Below, piece by piece: positions 27,511 to 37,714 of a stretch of 64,000 nt of DNA (positions are counted from its first letter, which is position 1; each line of letters opens with the position of its first letter). Source of the DNA: Sphingomonas zeae. Its GTDB lineage: Bacteria; Pseudomonadota; Alphaproteobacteria; Sphingomonadales; Sphingomonadaceae. The position numbers and the translations under genes are program-made. The notes beneath the pieces are model-generated. The model searched no databases. It had not been told where the DNA came from and saw nothing but the letters and a program-made list of their open reading frames with translations. The DNA lies in contig NZ_JACIFA010000004.1 of assembly GCF_014197135.1 (NCBI RefSeq), forward strand, positions 248,001 to 312,000. The letters run 5' to 3'.

Positions 27511-28860
27511 TCAGCGCATCAGCACCAGTTCCTCCGACATGGTCGGATGCAGCGCGACGGTGGCATCGAACTGCGCCTTGGTCAGCCCCGCCTTCACCGC
27601 GATGGCGGCCGCCTGAAGGATTTCGGGCACATCGGGGCCAATCATGTGCAGTCCGACCACCCGGCCCGTGTCGCCGTCGCACACCATCTTGTACAGGGCG
27701 CGCTCCTCGCGGCCCGCCAGCACATTCTTCATCGGACGGAAGTCGGAAGTATAGACCCGCACCGATCCCAGCATCTGCTTGGCCTGCGCCTCGGTCATGC
27801 CGACGCCGGCCATCGGGGGGTGGCTGAATACCGCCGCCGGAATGCAGTCATAATCGACGCGAGTCGGTTTGTTGCCGAACACCGTGTCGGCAAAGGCCTG
27901 TCCCTCACGGATGGCGACGGGGGTCAGCTGCACGCGGTTGGTCACGTCGCCGACCGCGAAGATGCTGGGACAGGTGGACCGGTTGTCCTCATCCACCTTG
28001 ACCGCGCCATGATCGTCCAACTCGACGCCCGCCTTCTCCAGCCCAAGGCCATGGGTGTTAGGCATCCGGCCGGTAGCGAACATCACCAGGTCGACCTCGA
28101 TCGGCGCATGGTTCGACATGGAGACCCTGAGCGAACCGTCGGCCTGCTTCTCGATCCCCTCGAAGGTGGCGTCGAAGCGGAACTCGATCCCCTTCATCAT
28201 GGAAATCTGGAGCAATCGGTCACGGATCGTCAGGTCGTAGCCGCGCAGGATATCCTTGCTGCGGTTGATGAGCGTCACATGCGCGCCGAACTGGTGGAAC
28301 ACGCCCGCAAATTCATTGGCAATATAGCCCGCCCCTGCGATCAGCACGCGTTTGGGGATCGAGTCCAGATGGAACGCTTCGTTCGAGGTGATGCCATGTT
28401 CGTGGCCGGGGCAAGACGGGACGGCCGGATGCGCGCCGACCGCGATCAGGATCTTGTCGGCGGTCTTCTCTGTCCCGTCGGCCAGGCGGACGCTGTGCGG
28501 CCCGGTAACGGTTGCGCGCTGGTCGATGATCTCGACATTGTGGCTCTCCAGCGTCTTTTTATATGCACCGTTGAGACGGTCGACCTCCGCCAGGACATTG
28601 TCGCGTAGCGTCTGCCACGAAAACTCGCAGTCGCTCGGCACCTGCCAGCCGAAGCGGCGGGCGTCCTTCAGATCTTCGGCGAAATGCGCGCCATAGACGA
28701 GCAGCTTCTTGGGCACGCAGCCCCGGATGACGCAGGTCCCGCCGACGCGATATTCCTCGGCCACCGCCACACGCGCGCCATGCGCCGCCGCCACCCGCGA
28801 CGCGCGGGTGCCGCCTGAGCCCGCGCCGATGACGAACAGGTCATAGTCATAGTCAGCCAT
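27511..28860 (-). CDS. gor: Glutathione-disulfide reductase
   Basis: NADPH-dependent reduction of glutathione disulfide. The 449-residue flavoprotein starts with the FAD motif DYDLFVIGAGSGGTRA. The redox-active disulfide is GGTCVIRGCVPKKL. The NADPH fold is in VLIAGAGYIANEFAG. The dimer-interface catalytic His is in the C-terminal ALHPTMSEELV. ATG 28860 begins MADYDYD; the longer frame to 28914 adds a poorly conserved stretch. It is an isolated gene between the small protein and pgi. Confidence 0.96.
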   Translation of the reverse strand: MADYDYDLFVIGAGSGGTRASRVAAAHGARVAVAEEYRVGGTCVIRGCVPKKLLVYGAHFAEDLKDARRFGWQVPSDCEFSWQTLRDNVLAEVDRLNGAYKKTLESHNVEIIDQRATVTGPHSVRLADGTEKTADKILIAVGAHPAVPSCPGHEHGITSNEAFHLDSIPKRVLIAGAGYIANEFAGVFHQFGAHVTLINRSKDILRGYDLTIRDRLLQISMMKGIEFRFDATFEGIEKQADGSLRVSMSNHAPIEVDLVMFATGRMPNTHGLGLEKAGVELDDHGAVKVDEDNRSTCPSIFAVGDVTNRVQLTPVAIREGQAFADTVFGNKPTRVDYDCIPAAVFSHPPMAGVGMTEAQAKQMLGSVRVYTSDFRPMKNVLAGREERALYKMVCDGDTGRVVGLHMIGPDVPEILQAAAIAVKAGLTKAQFDATVALHPTMSEELVLMR

Positions 28861-28968
28861 GGGATCGGTTCTCCGGGAAATCAGATGTGCAGGGTGCGCC
28901 CCGCTTAAAAGCACAACGGGGAACGCCGAGCCAAGTTCAGCGTCCCCCTGACAGTGATCGGAAACTTC

Positions 28969-29098
28969 GATCCTCCCCGGCGGGGAGGGGGACCATGCGT
29001 AGCATGGTGGAGGGGGCGTTCCACAAAGGCTGTCCTGTGAGGAAGCCCCCCCCTCTTTCAGACCTGCGGCCTGCCACCTCCCCGCGAGCGCGGAAGAT
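28969..29098. repeat. Palindromic intergenic element, family A copy 5
   Basis: Starts GATCCTCCCCGGCGGGGAGG and ends GCCACCTCCCCGCGAGCG. The inner hairpin ACCATGC-gta-GCATGGT (28992-29008) is perfect over 7 bp and differs from copy 2 by compensatory base pairs. It ends 2 nt before the pgi stop codon. Confidence 0.88.
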
Positions 29099-29100
29099 TA

Positions 29101-30594
29101 TTACGCGCCGAACGCCCGCTGGATCAAATCCTCGGTCGAGGGATCGAATTCCTGCCCGCCCTGGTCGGCGGCCTTGGCCATTTCCTTGCCCAATTCGACG
29201 CCGAACTGGTCGAAGCTGTTGATGCCGAGCAGGACGCCGTTCACGAATACGCGATGCTCGTAGAAGGCGATCAGTGCGCCCAGCGTGCGCGGGTCAAGCG
29301 TATCGAGCAGGATGGTCGAAGACGGCCGATCGCCCGAATAGCTGCGTGCGGGGTCATCGACCTTCTTGCCCTTCATCAGCGCGGCACCTTGCGCGAACGC
29401 GTTGAGCAGCAGCTGGCGATGGTGATCGTCGCTCAGTACATCGCCCGGCTCGATCACCGCGATGAACTCGACGGGGACGAGGTGGGTGCCCTGGTGGAGC
29501 AGCTGGAACACCGCATGTTGCGCATCGGTGCCGACCCCGCCCCAGGTGATCGCCGCGGTGGGGCGGCCTACGGCCTCGCCATCGACGGTCACGCCCTTGC
29601 CGTTCGACTCCATCTCCAACTGCTGGAGATAGGAGGGCAGGAGGCGCAGCCGCTCGTCATAGGCGAAGGGCGCGCGCGTCTCGGCATGGCGGACCTGGGT
29701 ATAATAGAGGTCGGCAAAGGCGGCGAGCGCGGGGGCGTTCTGCGCCAGGTCGGTCAGGCGGAAATGGCGATCCATCTCGGCCGCGCCTTCCAGCAATTCC
29801 TCGAACGCGTCCCAGCCAAGGCCCAGCGCGGCGGGGAAACCGATGGTCGACCAGAGCGAATAGCGCCCCCCCACCGATTCGGCGAAGGACAGGATGCGGG
29901 TTTCGTCCACGCCCCATTCGACTGCCTTGTCGGGGTTGGCGGTCAGCGCGATGACGCGGCCATAGGGGTCCTCGACGCCGTTCTCGGTCATCCACTGCAG
30001 CGCCGAGGTGGCGTTGAGCATCGTCTCGGTGGTGGTGAAGGTCTTGGACGCGACCACCAGCAGCGTGGCGGCGGGATCGAAGCGCTTGAACACCTCCTCC
30101 AGCGCGACGCCGTCGACGTTCGATACGATCGCCACGTCGTAACGGTCGGTATCGCGGCCCAGCGCATCGACCAGCAGGTCGGGACCGAGCGCCGAGCCGC
30201 CGATGCCGATGTGCAGGACATGGCGGATCGGCCCCAGCGCTTCTGCCTCGATGGCGTCGATCAGCGCGCGCATCCGGGCGTGCGAGGCGCGGGCCGTGGC
30301 GACGCTTTCGGGGTTGCCCTCGCCACGCTCGGCGGTGTGCTCGACCGCGCGGCCCTCGGTGACGTTGACGACCTCGCCGCCGAACAGGGCATCGCGCTTG
30401 GCAGCGAGCCCCTTGGCCTTGGCCAGCTCCACGAAGGCGGCGACGGCTTCGGGGGTCAGATGGGTCTTGGACCAGTCGAAATGGATACCCGCCACATCAA
30501 GGCTGAGCGACGCCAGCCGGTTGGGATCATTCGCGAAAAGATCGAGAAGCGGGGTCTGCGGGAGCGATTCGATCGTCGACCAGTCGGCAGCCAT
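29101..30594 (-). CDS. pgi: Glucose-6-phosphate isomerase
   Basis: Interconverts glucose-6-phosphate and fructose-6-phosphate in Entner-Doudoroff and gluconeogenic flux. The 497-residue protein has the phosphate-binding HIGIGGSALGPDLLVDAL, the segment VASKTFTTTETMLN, GGRYSLWSTIGFPAAL, the catalytic Glu in QQLEMESNGKGV, and the His in WGGVGTDAQHAVFQLLHQGT, a PGI signature. It is about 50 residues shorter than the E. coli enzyme. ATG 30594 fits the family start. Confidence 0.96.
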   Translation of the reverse strand: MAADWSTIESLPQTPLLDLFANDPNRLASLSLDVAGIHFDWSKTHLTPEAVAAFVELAKAKGLAAKRDALFGGEVVNVTEGRAVEHTAERGEGNPESVATARASHARMRALIDAIEAEALGPIRHVLHIGIGGSALGPDLLVDALGRDTDRYDVAIVSNVDGVALEEVFKRFDPAATLLVVASKTFTTTETMLNATSALQWMTENGVEDPYGRVIALTANPDKAVEWGVDETRILSFAESVGGRYSLWSTIGFPAALGLGWDAFEELLEGAAEMDRHFRLTDLAQNAPALAAFADLYYTQVRHAETRAPFAYDERLRLLPSYLQQLEMESNGKGVTVDGEAVGRPTAAITWGGVGTDAQHAVFQLLHQGTHLVPVEFIAVIEPGDVLSDDHHRQLLLNAFAQGAALMKGKKVDDPARSYSGDRPSSTILLDTLDPRTLGALIAFYEHRVFVNGVLLGINSFDQFGVELGKEMAKAADQGGQEFDPSTEDLIQRAFGA

Positions 30595-30717
30595 GATGCC
30601 TGTTCCTTCCTTGACGTGCCCGGTGGGGCTTTCCCTACGGCGTTAGCCAAAGCGCGTGCGCAAAGCCAAGCCTTAGATTGGTATGGCGGGGACGGGGTGG
30701 GCCGGACAACAGACGGG

Positions 30718-30733
30718 ATGACGATATTGTCAT
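30718..30733. promoter_or_regulatory. Palindrome in the pgi/TonB-domain divergent region
   Basis: ATGACGATATTGTCAT is a 16-nt near-perfect palindrome between two divergent genes and lies about 75 nt upstream of the + strand gene. It could be an operator for a dimeric regulator. There is no family match that I recognise. Confidence 0.3.
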
Positions 30734-30804
30734 TGGGCACTGGCAATAATCATGTCATTCTCCCGGCGTATCGACGGTTTTGACGTCGGACCTGGAGGGG
30801 GAAA

Positions 30805-31689
30805 ATGATGCGCGGTCGAACGATCCCGATCTGGGTGGGCATGGCCATCATGGCGGGTAGCATTCTGCCGCAAATCGCCTCGGCTGCCGCCGAACCAAAG
30901 CCGCCCCTCGCGCCGTCCTCGAAATGGCAAGTGGACTATGCCCCGACCGAATGTCGCCTGATGCGGAACTTTGGCGAGGGCAAGGATCAGATCCTGTTGC
31001 AGATCAGCCGATACGATCTTCGCGACCGATTGGAGATGGGGTTGGCGGGCCGGTCTTTCCCGGTGACGGACGACCGGCAATCCGTATCCGTGTCGACCAC
31101 CACGGTCGCCGAAGTGCCCGGTATGCACGCCCAGGGCTTCGCTGGCACGAGCGGCGGGCTGGCCACGCTCCGCTTCCAGCCCGATGTCGATCTGCCCAAG
31201 GCACTGCGCAGCGACGTGGACGCCGGCCAGCCGACGATCCTCGGTATCCGCTTCGTCGGTCGCTATGCCGCGCGTTTCGATCTCGGGTCGATGAAGAGTC
31301 CGCTCGCGGCGCTCGACAAATGCGCGGACAATCTGATCGCGTCCTGGGGGCTCGATCCTGCGCAGCAGCGTCAGCTCGAGAATATGCCGGAGCCCGTGGA
31401 AAACCCGGCCAACTGGTTCCGGCCGGAGGACTATCCCTCCGGCTTGAACCATATGGGCATGGGAGGCGCCGTCATCATCCGCCTGCTCGTCGGCGCGGAT
31501 GGCACCGTCCAGAAATGCGAAGTCACCAAATCGGGCGGCGACAAGGCTTTTCAGGACGCGACCTGCGCCGCGGCGACCAAGCGCGCGAAGTTCCGACCCG
31601 CCGTCGCCGCCGATGGCCAGCCCGTCGCCTCGGTCTGGATCAACCGCATCAACTGGAAACCCGGCGCGCCGTTCTTCGTGTTCCGTTGA
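30805..31689 (+). CDS. Exported protein with C-terminal TonB domain
   Basis: A 294-residue protein with a signal peptide (about 1-28, ending near ASAAAE). The middle region (about 35-190) has no domain I recognise. The C-terminal 90 residues fit a TonB-like C-terminal domain: GGAVIIRLLVGADGTVQKCEVTKSGG, then AFQDATCAAATKRAKFRPA, ending WINRINWKPG. It lacks the proline-rich spacer and the transmembrane anchor of classic TonB, so it is unlikely to be an energy transducer in the strict sense. Many sphingomonads have such proteins. GGAGGGGG precedes the ATG. Confidence 0.82.
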   Translation: MMRGRTIPIWVGMAIMAGSILPQIASAAAEPKPPLAPSSKWQVDYAPTECRLMRNFGEGKDQILLQISRYDLRDRLEMGLAGRSFPVTDDRQSVSVSTTTVAEVPGMHAQGFAGTSGGLATLRFQPDVDLPKALRSDVDAGQPTILGIRFVGRYAARFDLGSMKSPLAALDKCADNLIASWGLDPAQQRQLENMPEPVENPANWFRPEDYPSGLNHMGMGGAVIIRLLVGADGTVQKCEVTKSGGDKAFQDATCAAATKRAKFRPAVAADGQPVASVWINRINWKPGAPFFVFR

Positions 31690-31697
31690 TCATCGTA

Positions 31698-31719
31698 GGG
31701 CGGACGAGTTGGTCCGCCC
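31698..31719. repeat. Stem-loop between convergent genes
   Basis: GGGCGGAC (31698-31705) and GTCCGCCC (31712-31719) form a perfect 8-bp stem around GAGTTG, 8 nt after the TonB-domain gene stop and 10 nt before the stop of the convergent GNAT gene. It could serve both transcripts. Confidence 0.65.
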
Positions 31720-31728
31720 ATGGTCGGG

Positions 31729-32319
31729 TCAGCGATGCTTCCCCGCCACCGGATCGCGTACCACGCCGACATCGGTGAAGCGTTTCGGTTCGGCGGGGTG
31801 GGGGGCGGGCTCCGCCAGTTCGCGCTGCCAATATCCGACATCGATCCAGCGGCCATGCTTATGGCCGACCTCGCGAAACACGCCCGCGCGGCGAAAGCCG
31901 ACCGCTTCGTGCAACTTGATCGAGCCATCATTGGGCAGCGCGATCACGCCCATGGCCTGGGTGAAGCCTTGCGCGGTCAGCGTGTCCACCAGCGCTTCGT
32001 AAAGAAGCCGCCCGACGCCCGAACGCTGCGACACGTCGGCGACATAGATGGTGGTCTCGACTACCCAGCGATAGGCCTCACGCTCGCGGAACCGGGCGGC
32101 ATAGGCATAGCCGATCACGCCTTCCTCATGTCCATTTTCGTCAGAGAGTGTCGCGACGATCCAGGGATAGAGGCCATCGGCCCCTTCCATCCGCGCGCGC
32201 ATCATGTCGGCGTCGGGAGCCTGAGTCTCGAACGAGACGACACCGGCCAGCACATGCGGGGCATAGATGGCGGCGATGGCGGCGGCGTCTTCGGGGCGGG
32301 CGGCGCGGATGGCGATCAT
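31729..32319 (-). CDS. GNAT N-acetyltransferase, phosphinothricin acetyltransferase-like
   Basis: A 196-residue acetyl-CoA-dependent acetyltransferase. It begins IAIRAARPEDAAAIAAIYAPHV, then GVVSFETQAPDADMMRARM, IGYAYAARFREREAYRW, and motif A (YVADVSQRSGVGRLLYEAL), then AMGVIALPNDGSIKLHE. This is the Pat/MddA subgroup, which acetylates phosphinothricin, methionine sulfone or related amino acids. Resistance to glufosinate is possible but cannot be read from sequence. The C-terminus ends in a short basic tail. Confidence 0.9.
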   Translation of the reverse strand: MIAIRAARPEDAAAIAAIYAPHVLAGVVSFETQAPDADMMRARMEGADGLYPWIVATLSDENGHEEGVIGYAYAARFREREAYRWVVETTIYVADVSQRSGVGRLLYEALVDTLTAQGFTQAMGVIALPNDGSIKLHEAVGFRRAGVFREVGHKHGRWIDVGYWQRELAEPAPHPAEPKRFTDVGVVRDPVAGKHR

Positions 32320-32437
32320 GCGGGGGGCGTCTCCAGAAGGAATGGGCCTGCGTAGCGCGCAGATACGCCGTTCGGAAGGCCTCCGATTTCCGGGGTCCGT
32401 ATTCCTGCGTCCGTTCAGCGTGAACGAAGTTTGGGGA

Positions 32438-34399
32438 TCAATACCCCAGCTTCGCGATCAGCAGGTCGAGCAGCCGCTCGTCGCTCGACGTGCCCACCGG
32501 ACCCAGCGCACCGCATTCCAGGCAGCGGGCCTGGACCGACCCGCCCCGCGCCAGCCGCGCAACGTCGCCCAGGGCACGGGCGGCGATCGCACGACGTTCG
32601 GCGGCAGCGATGGCGAAGACGTCGCCGCCCTGCTGGCTGTCGTCATCGCTGTCGAACCCTTCTGCCAGCATCGCGGCGAAGCCCGGCTTCTTCTCCAGAT
32701 ACTCGGCATGGACCTTGGCCGGGTCCAGCTTGGCGCGGCGGGCGGCCTCGGCGATGGCGTCTGACAGGGTGCCGAACCGGTCGACCAGTCCGATCTGGCG
32801 CGCGGTGCCGCCGTCCCAGACCCGGCCCTGCGCGATGGTGTCGACCTTTTCGGGCGTCATGTGGCGCGCCTCTGCGACGCGCGACAGGAACTGGCGATAG
32901 CCATTCTCGATCCCCGCCTGCAGGATGGTGTCGAGCATCGGCGTCGTCCCGCCCAGCACGTCCGGCTGGCCGGTCAGCGGCGTGGTCTTCACTCCGTCGG
33001 TGGTCACGCCGATCTTGGCGAGCGTGTTCTCAAAGGTCGGGATGATGCCGAAAATGCCGATCGACCCGGTGATCGTCCCCGGCTCGGCAAAGATCAGGTC
33101 GGCCGGGGTGGAGACCCAGTAACCGCCCGACGCCGCAAGGCCGCCCATCGAGACGATGACGGGCAGCTTCTGCCGCTTGGCCTCCAGAATCGCCTGGCGG
33201 ATCTGCTCGGACGCCAGCACCGATCCCCCCGGCGAATCGACGCGCACGACCAGCGCCTTCAGCTTCTTCTCGGCGAGGCCTTCGAGCAATGCCTTGGACA
33301 CCGTCTCGCCCGCTGCGGTGCCGGGACCGGCTTCGCCATCGACGATATTGCCCGCGATGGTCAGCACGCCGATCGCATCGCCCTTGGTCGGCAGCGGGTT
33401 GGCCTTGACCCAGGCGGCATAGGAAATGGTGCGGAACGAGCCTGCGGGCTTGTTCGCCTCGGCCCCGGCAATCTCGGCCACGCGCTTGCCGAAAGCCAGC
33501 TTGTCACCCAGCTTGTCGACCAGCCCCGCCTTCAGGTTCGCGTCGGCGATGTTGCCGTTCGACGCCAGGACGGCGCGGTCGGGCTGGGTCAGGAAGCTGT
33601 CGAGCTGGGCCTTGGGGCGCGCCTGGGCGACCGACTCGCGCCACTGGGCGAACAGCGTGCCGTAGAGCGCCTGCGACGCGGCGCGGGCGTCGGGGCTCTG
33701 GTCGGCGCGGATATAGGGTTCGACAAAGGATTTGAACTTGCCGACGCGATAGACATGGGTGGTCACGCCCAGCTTGTCGATCAGCCCCTTATAGTAAAGC
33801 TGATTGCCGCCCGGCCCGGTGAACAGCGTGCCGCCCAGCGGATTGACCCAGATTTCGCTGGCGTTCGCGGCCAGCCGGTATGCGCCGTCGGTATAGGCGG
33901 TGGCATAGGCCAGCACCGGCTTGCCGCCCTTGCGGAAGCGCTGGATCGCGTTGCCCACTTCCTGCAAGGCAGCGGGATAGGCGCCGCCGAACGCATCCAG
34001 ATGGAGCACCAGAACCTTCACGCGACCGTCGTCCTTGGCCGCGTCGATCGCGCGGACCAGATCGCGCAGGCGATATTGGTGCGGCACGCTGCCGCCCGAC
34101 AGCATGGCGAGCGGCGCGATCGTTTCGGGCTGCTCGACGATCGGGCCGTCCAGTTTCAACAGGAGCGCGCCGTCGGTGATCGCCTTGGTCCCCGGCCGGG
34201 CGTTGAGCGCGGCAAAGATCAGGCCGAAGAAGAGCAGCATCGCGGCCAGCACCAGGAAATCCTTGATGCCGACCAGCAGACGCCAGGCGCCGCGTACCAG
34301 CCGCCAGCCGCTGCGCCCGCCGGGCTTGCGCCCCGGTCGGCTGAAATCCTGATCGAGCGGGGAGGCGGGCGGAAGGGCGTCGGCGCGGGCGTCGGTCAT
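32438..34399 (-). CDS. sppA: Signal peptide peptidase SppA, 67 kDa type
   Basis: A membrane-bound serine/lysine-dyad protease that degrades cleaved signal peptides. The 653-residue protein has one membrane helix (about 45-66) and two S49 repeats. The catalytic Lys is in the N-repeat (VYRVGKFKSFVEPY) and the Ser in the C-repeat (GGLAASGGYWVSTPAD). GTITGSIGIFG is the conserved post-catalytic motif. A tail of about 85 residues carries a CxxC (RCLECGALG), which is unusual and unexplained. It is divergent from groES. Confidence 0.94.
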   Translation of the reverse strand: MTDARADALPPASPLDQDFSRPGRKPGGRSGWRLVRGAWRLLVGIKDFLVLAAMLLFFGLIFAALNARPGTKAITDGALLLKLDGPIVEQPETIAPLAMLSGGSVPHQYRLRDLVRAIDAAKDDGRVKVLVLHLDAFGGAYPAALQEVGNAIQRFRKGGKPVLAYATAYTDGAYRLAANASEIWVNPLGGTLFTGPGGNQLYYKGLIDKLGVTTHVYRVGKFKSFVEPYIRADQSPDARAASQALYGTLFAQWRESVAQARPKAQLDSFLTQPDRAVLASNGNIADANLKAGLVDKLGDKLAFGKRVAEIAGAEANKPAGSFRTISYAAWVKANPLPTKGDAIGVLTIAGNIVDGEAGPGTAAGETVSKALLEGLAEKKLKALVVRVDSPGGSVLASEQIRQAILEAKRQKLPVIVSMGGLAASGGYWVSTPADLIFAEPGTITGSIGIFGIIPTFENTLAKIGVTTDGVKTTPLTGQPDVLGGTTPMLDTILQAGIENGYRQFLSRVAEARHMTPEKVDTIAQGRVWDGGTARQIGLVDRFGTLSDAIAEAARRAKLDPAKVHAEYLEKKPGFAAMLAEGFDSDDDSQQGGDVFAIAAAERRAIAARALGDVARLARGGSVQARCLECGALGPVGTSSDERLLDLLIAKLGY

Positions 34400-34528
34400 G
34401 CGGTATCGCTAGCCCAGCAGCGAAAGCGCGGCAATGCCCCGTGTTATGAGATCAACACGCAGTCCATGTTGTCATTTTTTTTGTTCCGGCCCGGCCGCAA
34501 TCCCGCGAAAATTTTTTTGGCCGGGGCG

Positions 34529-34557
34529 TTGACGGCCTGAATGGCCGTTCACATATC
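34529..34557 (+). promoter_or_regulatory. groES: Probable groESL promoter
   Basis: TTGACG (34529-34534) and CATATC (34552-34557) are spaced by 17 nt. The CIRCE-like operator begins 9 nt downstream. This matches a sigma-70 or sigma-32 type heat-shock promoter in alphaproteobacteria; the two cannot be told apart here. Confidence 0.55.
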
Positions 34558-34565
34558 CGGTGGCG

Positions 34566-34592
34566 TTGGCACTCGCATGGCTTGAGTGCCAG
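34566..34592 (+). promoter_or_regulatory. CIRCE-like operator (HrcA site) before groES
   Basis: TTGGCACTC-N9-GAGTGCCAG fits the CIRCE inverted repeat (consensus TTAGCACTC-N9-GAGTGCTAA), with the 9-nt spacer intact and one changed position (plus its complement) per arm. It lies 30 nt before the groES ATG. HrcA repression of groESL is therefore predicted. Confidence 0.85.
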
Positions 34593-34621
34593 AAAAGTGT
34601 AACACGCCAGATTAAAGGGAT

Positions 34622-34915
34622 ATGGCAATGAACTTTCGTCCGTTGCACGACCGCGTTCTCGTCCGTCGCGTCGAGGCCGAGGAAAAGACGGCTGGCGGGA
34701 TCATCATCCCGGATACCGCCAAGGAAAAGCCCCAGGAGGGCGAGGTCGTCGCCGCCGGTTCGGGCGCCAAGGCCGAAGACGGCAAGGTCACGCCGCTGGA
34801 CGTGAAGGCGGGCGACCGCATTCTGTTCGGCAAGTGGTCGGGCACCGAGGTCAAGGTGAACGGTGAAGACCTGCTCATCATGAAGGAATCGGACATTCTC
34901 GGCATCATCGGCTGA
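34622..34915 (+). CDS. groES: Co-chaperonin GroES
   Basis: The 10-kDa lid of the GroEL chamber. The 97-residue protein starts [20 protein letters not shown] and has the mobile-loop region [20 protein letters not shown], then [26 protein letters not shown] precedes the start. It is the first gene of the groES-groEL operon, 54 nt ahead of groEL, and is under a CIRCE-like operator. Confidence 0.99.
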   Translation: MAMNFRPLHDRVLVRRVEAEEKTAGGIIIPDTAKEKPQEGEVVAAGSGAKAEDGKVTPLDVKAGDRILFGKWSGTEVKVNGEDLLIMKESDILGIIG

Positions 34916-34921
34916 GACTGA

Positions 34922-36613
<1,692 letters not shown>

Positions 36614-36687
36614 GCCGGATCGGGAACCGGTGGGGGATATCCTCCGCCGGGAACCGGACCGGCCTGTCGTTGCGACACAGCCAAAGA

Positions 36688-36719
36688 AAGGCCTGGGGAG
36701 CGATCCCCGGGCCTTTTTT
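36688..36719 (+). terminator. Rho-independent terminator after groEL
   Basis: AAAGGCCTGGGGA faces TCCCCGGGCCTTTTTT: a GC-rich stem with loop GCGA, interrupted by one T-G pair, then a run of T. It lies about 75 nt after the groEL stop. Confidence 0.9.
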
Positions 36720-36943
36720 GTGTCTGTTCCATTATCCCGACGTTCGTTCAGCCGGAGCGAAGTCGAAGGCCACGGAATTCGCTCGGGGTGCGGGCGGGGA
36801 GGGGCCGGTCCATCCGCCTCGCTATGGCCTTCCCCGCATCGCTTTGCACACCATGGGCGGCGTTGCGACCCGCGGCAACGGGCATGGAAAAAGGCGGCCG
36901 GACCATCGCCCGACCGCCTTTCCCGTAATCCGGAAAGCCGAGC
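36720..36943. other. Gene-free region with a family-B repeat
   Basis: Contains TCGTTCAGCCGGAGCGAAG plus TCGAAGGC (36744-36771), one copy of family B. The remaining bases up to the DsbA-like stop show a stem-like GCGGTCGGGCGATGG segment near 36900-36925 but no gene. Confidence 0.6.
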
Positions 36944-37684
36944 TTACGCGCCCGCGTTCTTCAACGCCGCCTGGACGTCGGACCAGCTGACCGCGCCCTT
37001 GAGCGGCTTGCCGTTCAGGATGAAGGTCGGCGTACCCGTCACCGTGCCGTCGGCGCCGCGATCTTGAGTCTGCTTGGTCAGGCGGTCGATCTGCGTCATG
37101 TCGCTCAGGCACTGGCGCGCCTTGGCCTCGGGAATGCCGCGCTGCTTGACGAAGTTGATGAGGTCCATCTGATCGGCCAGCGCCTTGATGACGTCGACCG
37201 GCTTGGCGTTCTGGAGCTGCTGCTGCATCGCAGGCGGCATCGCCTGAAGCTTGTCGTTGAAGCCCTGCTGCGACTGGTACATCTGTTCCAGCACCGGGAA
37301 GAAGGTCGCCTCGCCGGCGCAGATGCCAAGCAGCGCGGGGGGAAGGTCGGGCGCGCCGTGGATCAGGAATTCGCGGAATTCCCAGCTGACCTTGCCCGAT
37401 TTGACGTAGTTGTTGGTCAGCGGCTCATAACCCTCCCGCGCGAAGGCGCCACAGGCCGGGCATAGACGCGAGCCATATTCGACCAGCTTGATGGGCGCGT
37501 CGGGGTTGCCCATCACATAGCCTTCGGCGGTCTTGCTGACGACCTGGGTCCAGTCCTTGCCCGCAGGCGCGGGCACCGCAGCGACCGGCGAGGCGGCGGG
37601 GGCGCTGCTGTTGGCGTCGCCATTGCCGCCGCCGCAGGCGGCCAGCGCGAGCGGAAGGGCGAGGAGGAGAAGGCGAGACTTCAT
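36944..37684 (-). CDS. DsbA-family thioredoxin-fold lipoprotein
   Basis: A 246-residue periplasmic protein with a lipoprotein signal (lipobox LALAAC) and a Gly/Asn/Ala/Pro linker. The thioredoxin fold starts near IKLVEYGSRLCPACGAFA, where CPAC is the redox site, and ends with TPTFILNGKPLKGAVSW (cis-Pro TPTF). The insert is helical. It could be a disulfide oxidase or reductase. GGAG lies 9 nt before the ATG at 37684 but only 3 nt before the ATG at 37690, so 37684 is chosen. It follows a second DsbA-like gene on the same strand. Confidence 0.9.
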   Translation of the reverse strand: MKSRLLLLALPLALAACGGGNGDANSSAPAASPVAAVPAPAGKDWTQVVSKTAEGYVMGNPDAPIKLVEYGSRLCPACGAFAREGYEPLTNNYVKSGKVSWEFREFLIHGAPDLPPALLGICAGEATFFPVLEQMYQSQQGFNDKLQAMPPAMQQQLQNAKPVDVIKALADQMDLINFVKQRGIPEAKARQCLSDMTQIDRLTKQTQDRGADGTVTGTPTFILNGKPLKGAVSWSDVQAALKNAGA

Positions 37685-37714
37685 CGACATATGCTCCGAA
37701 GAAAAAAGAAGAAT

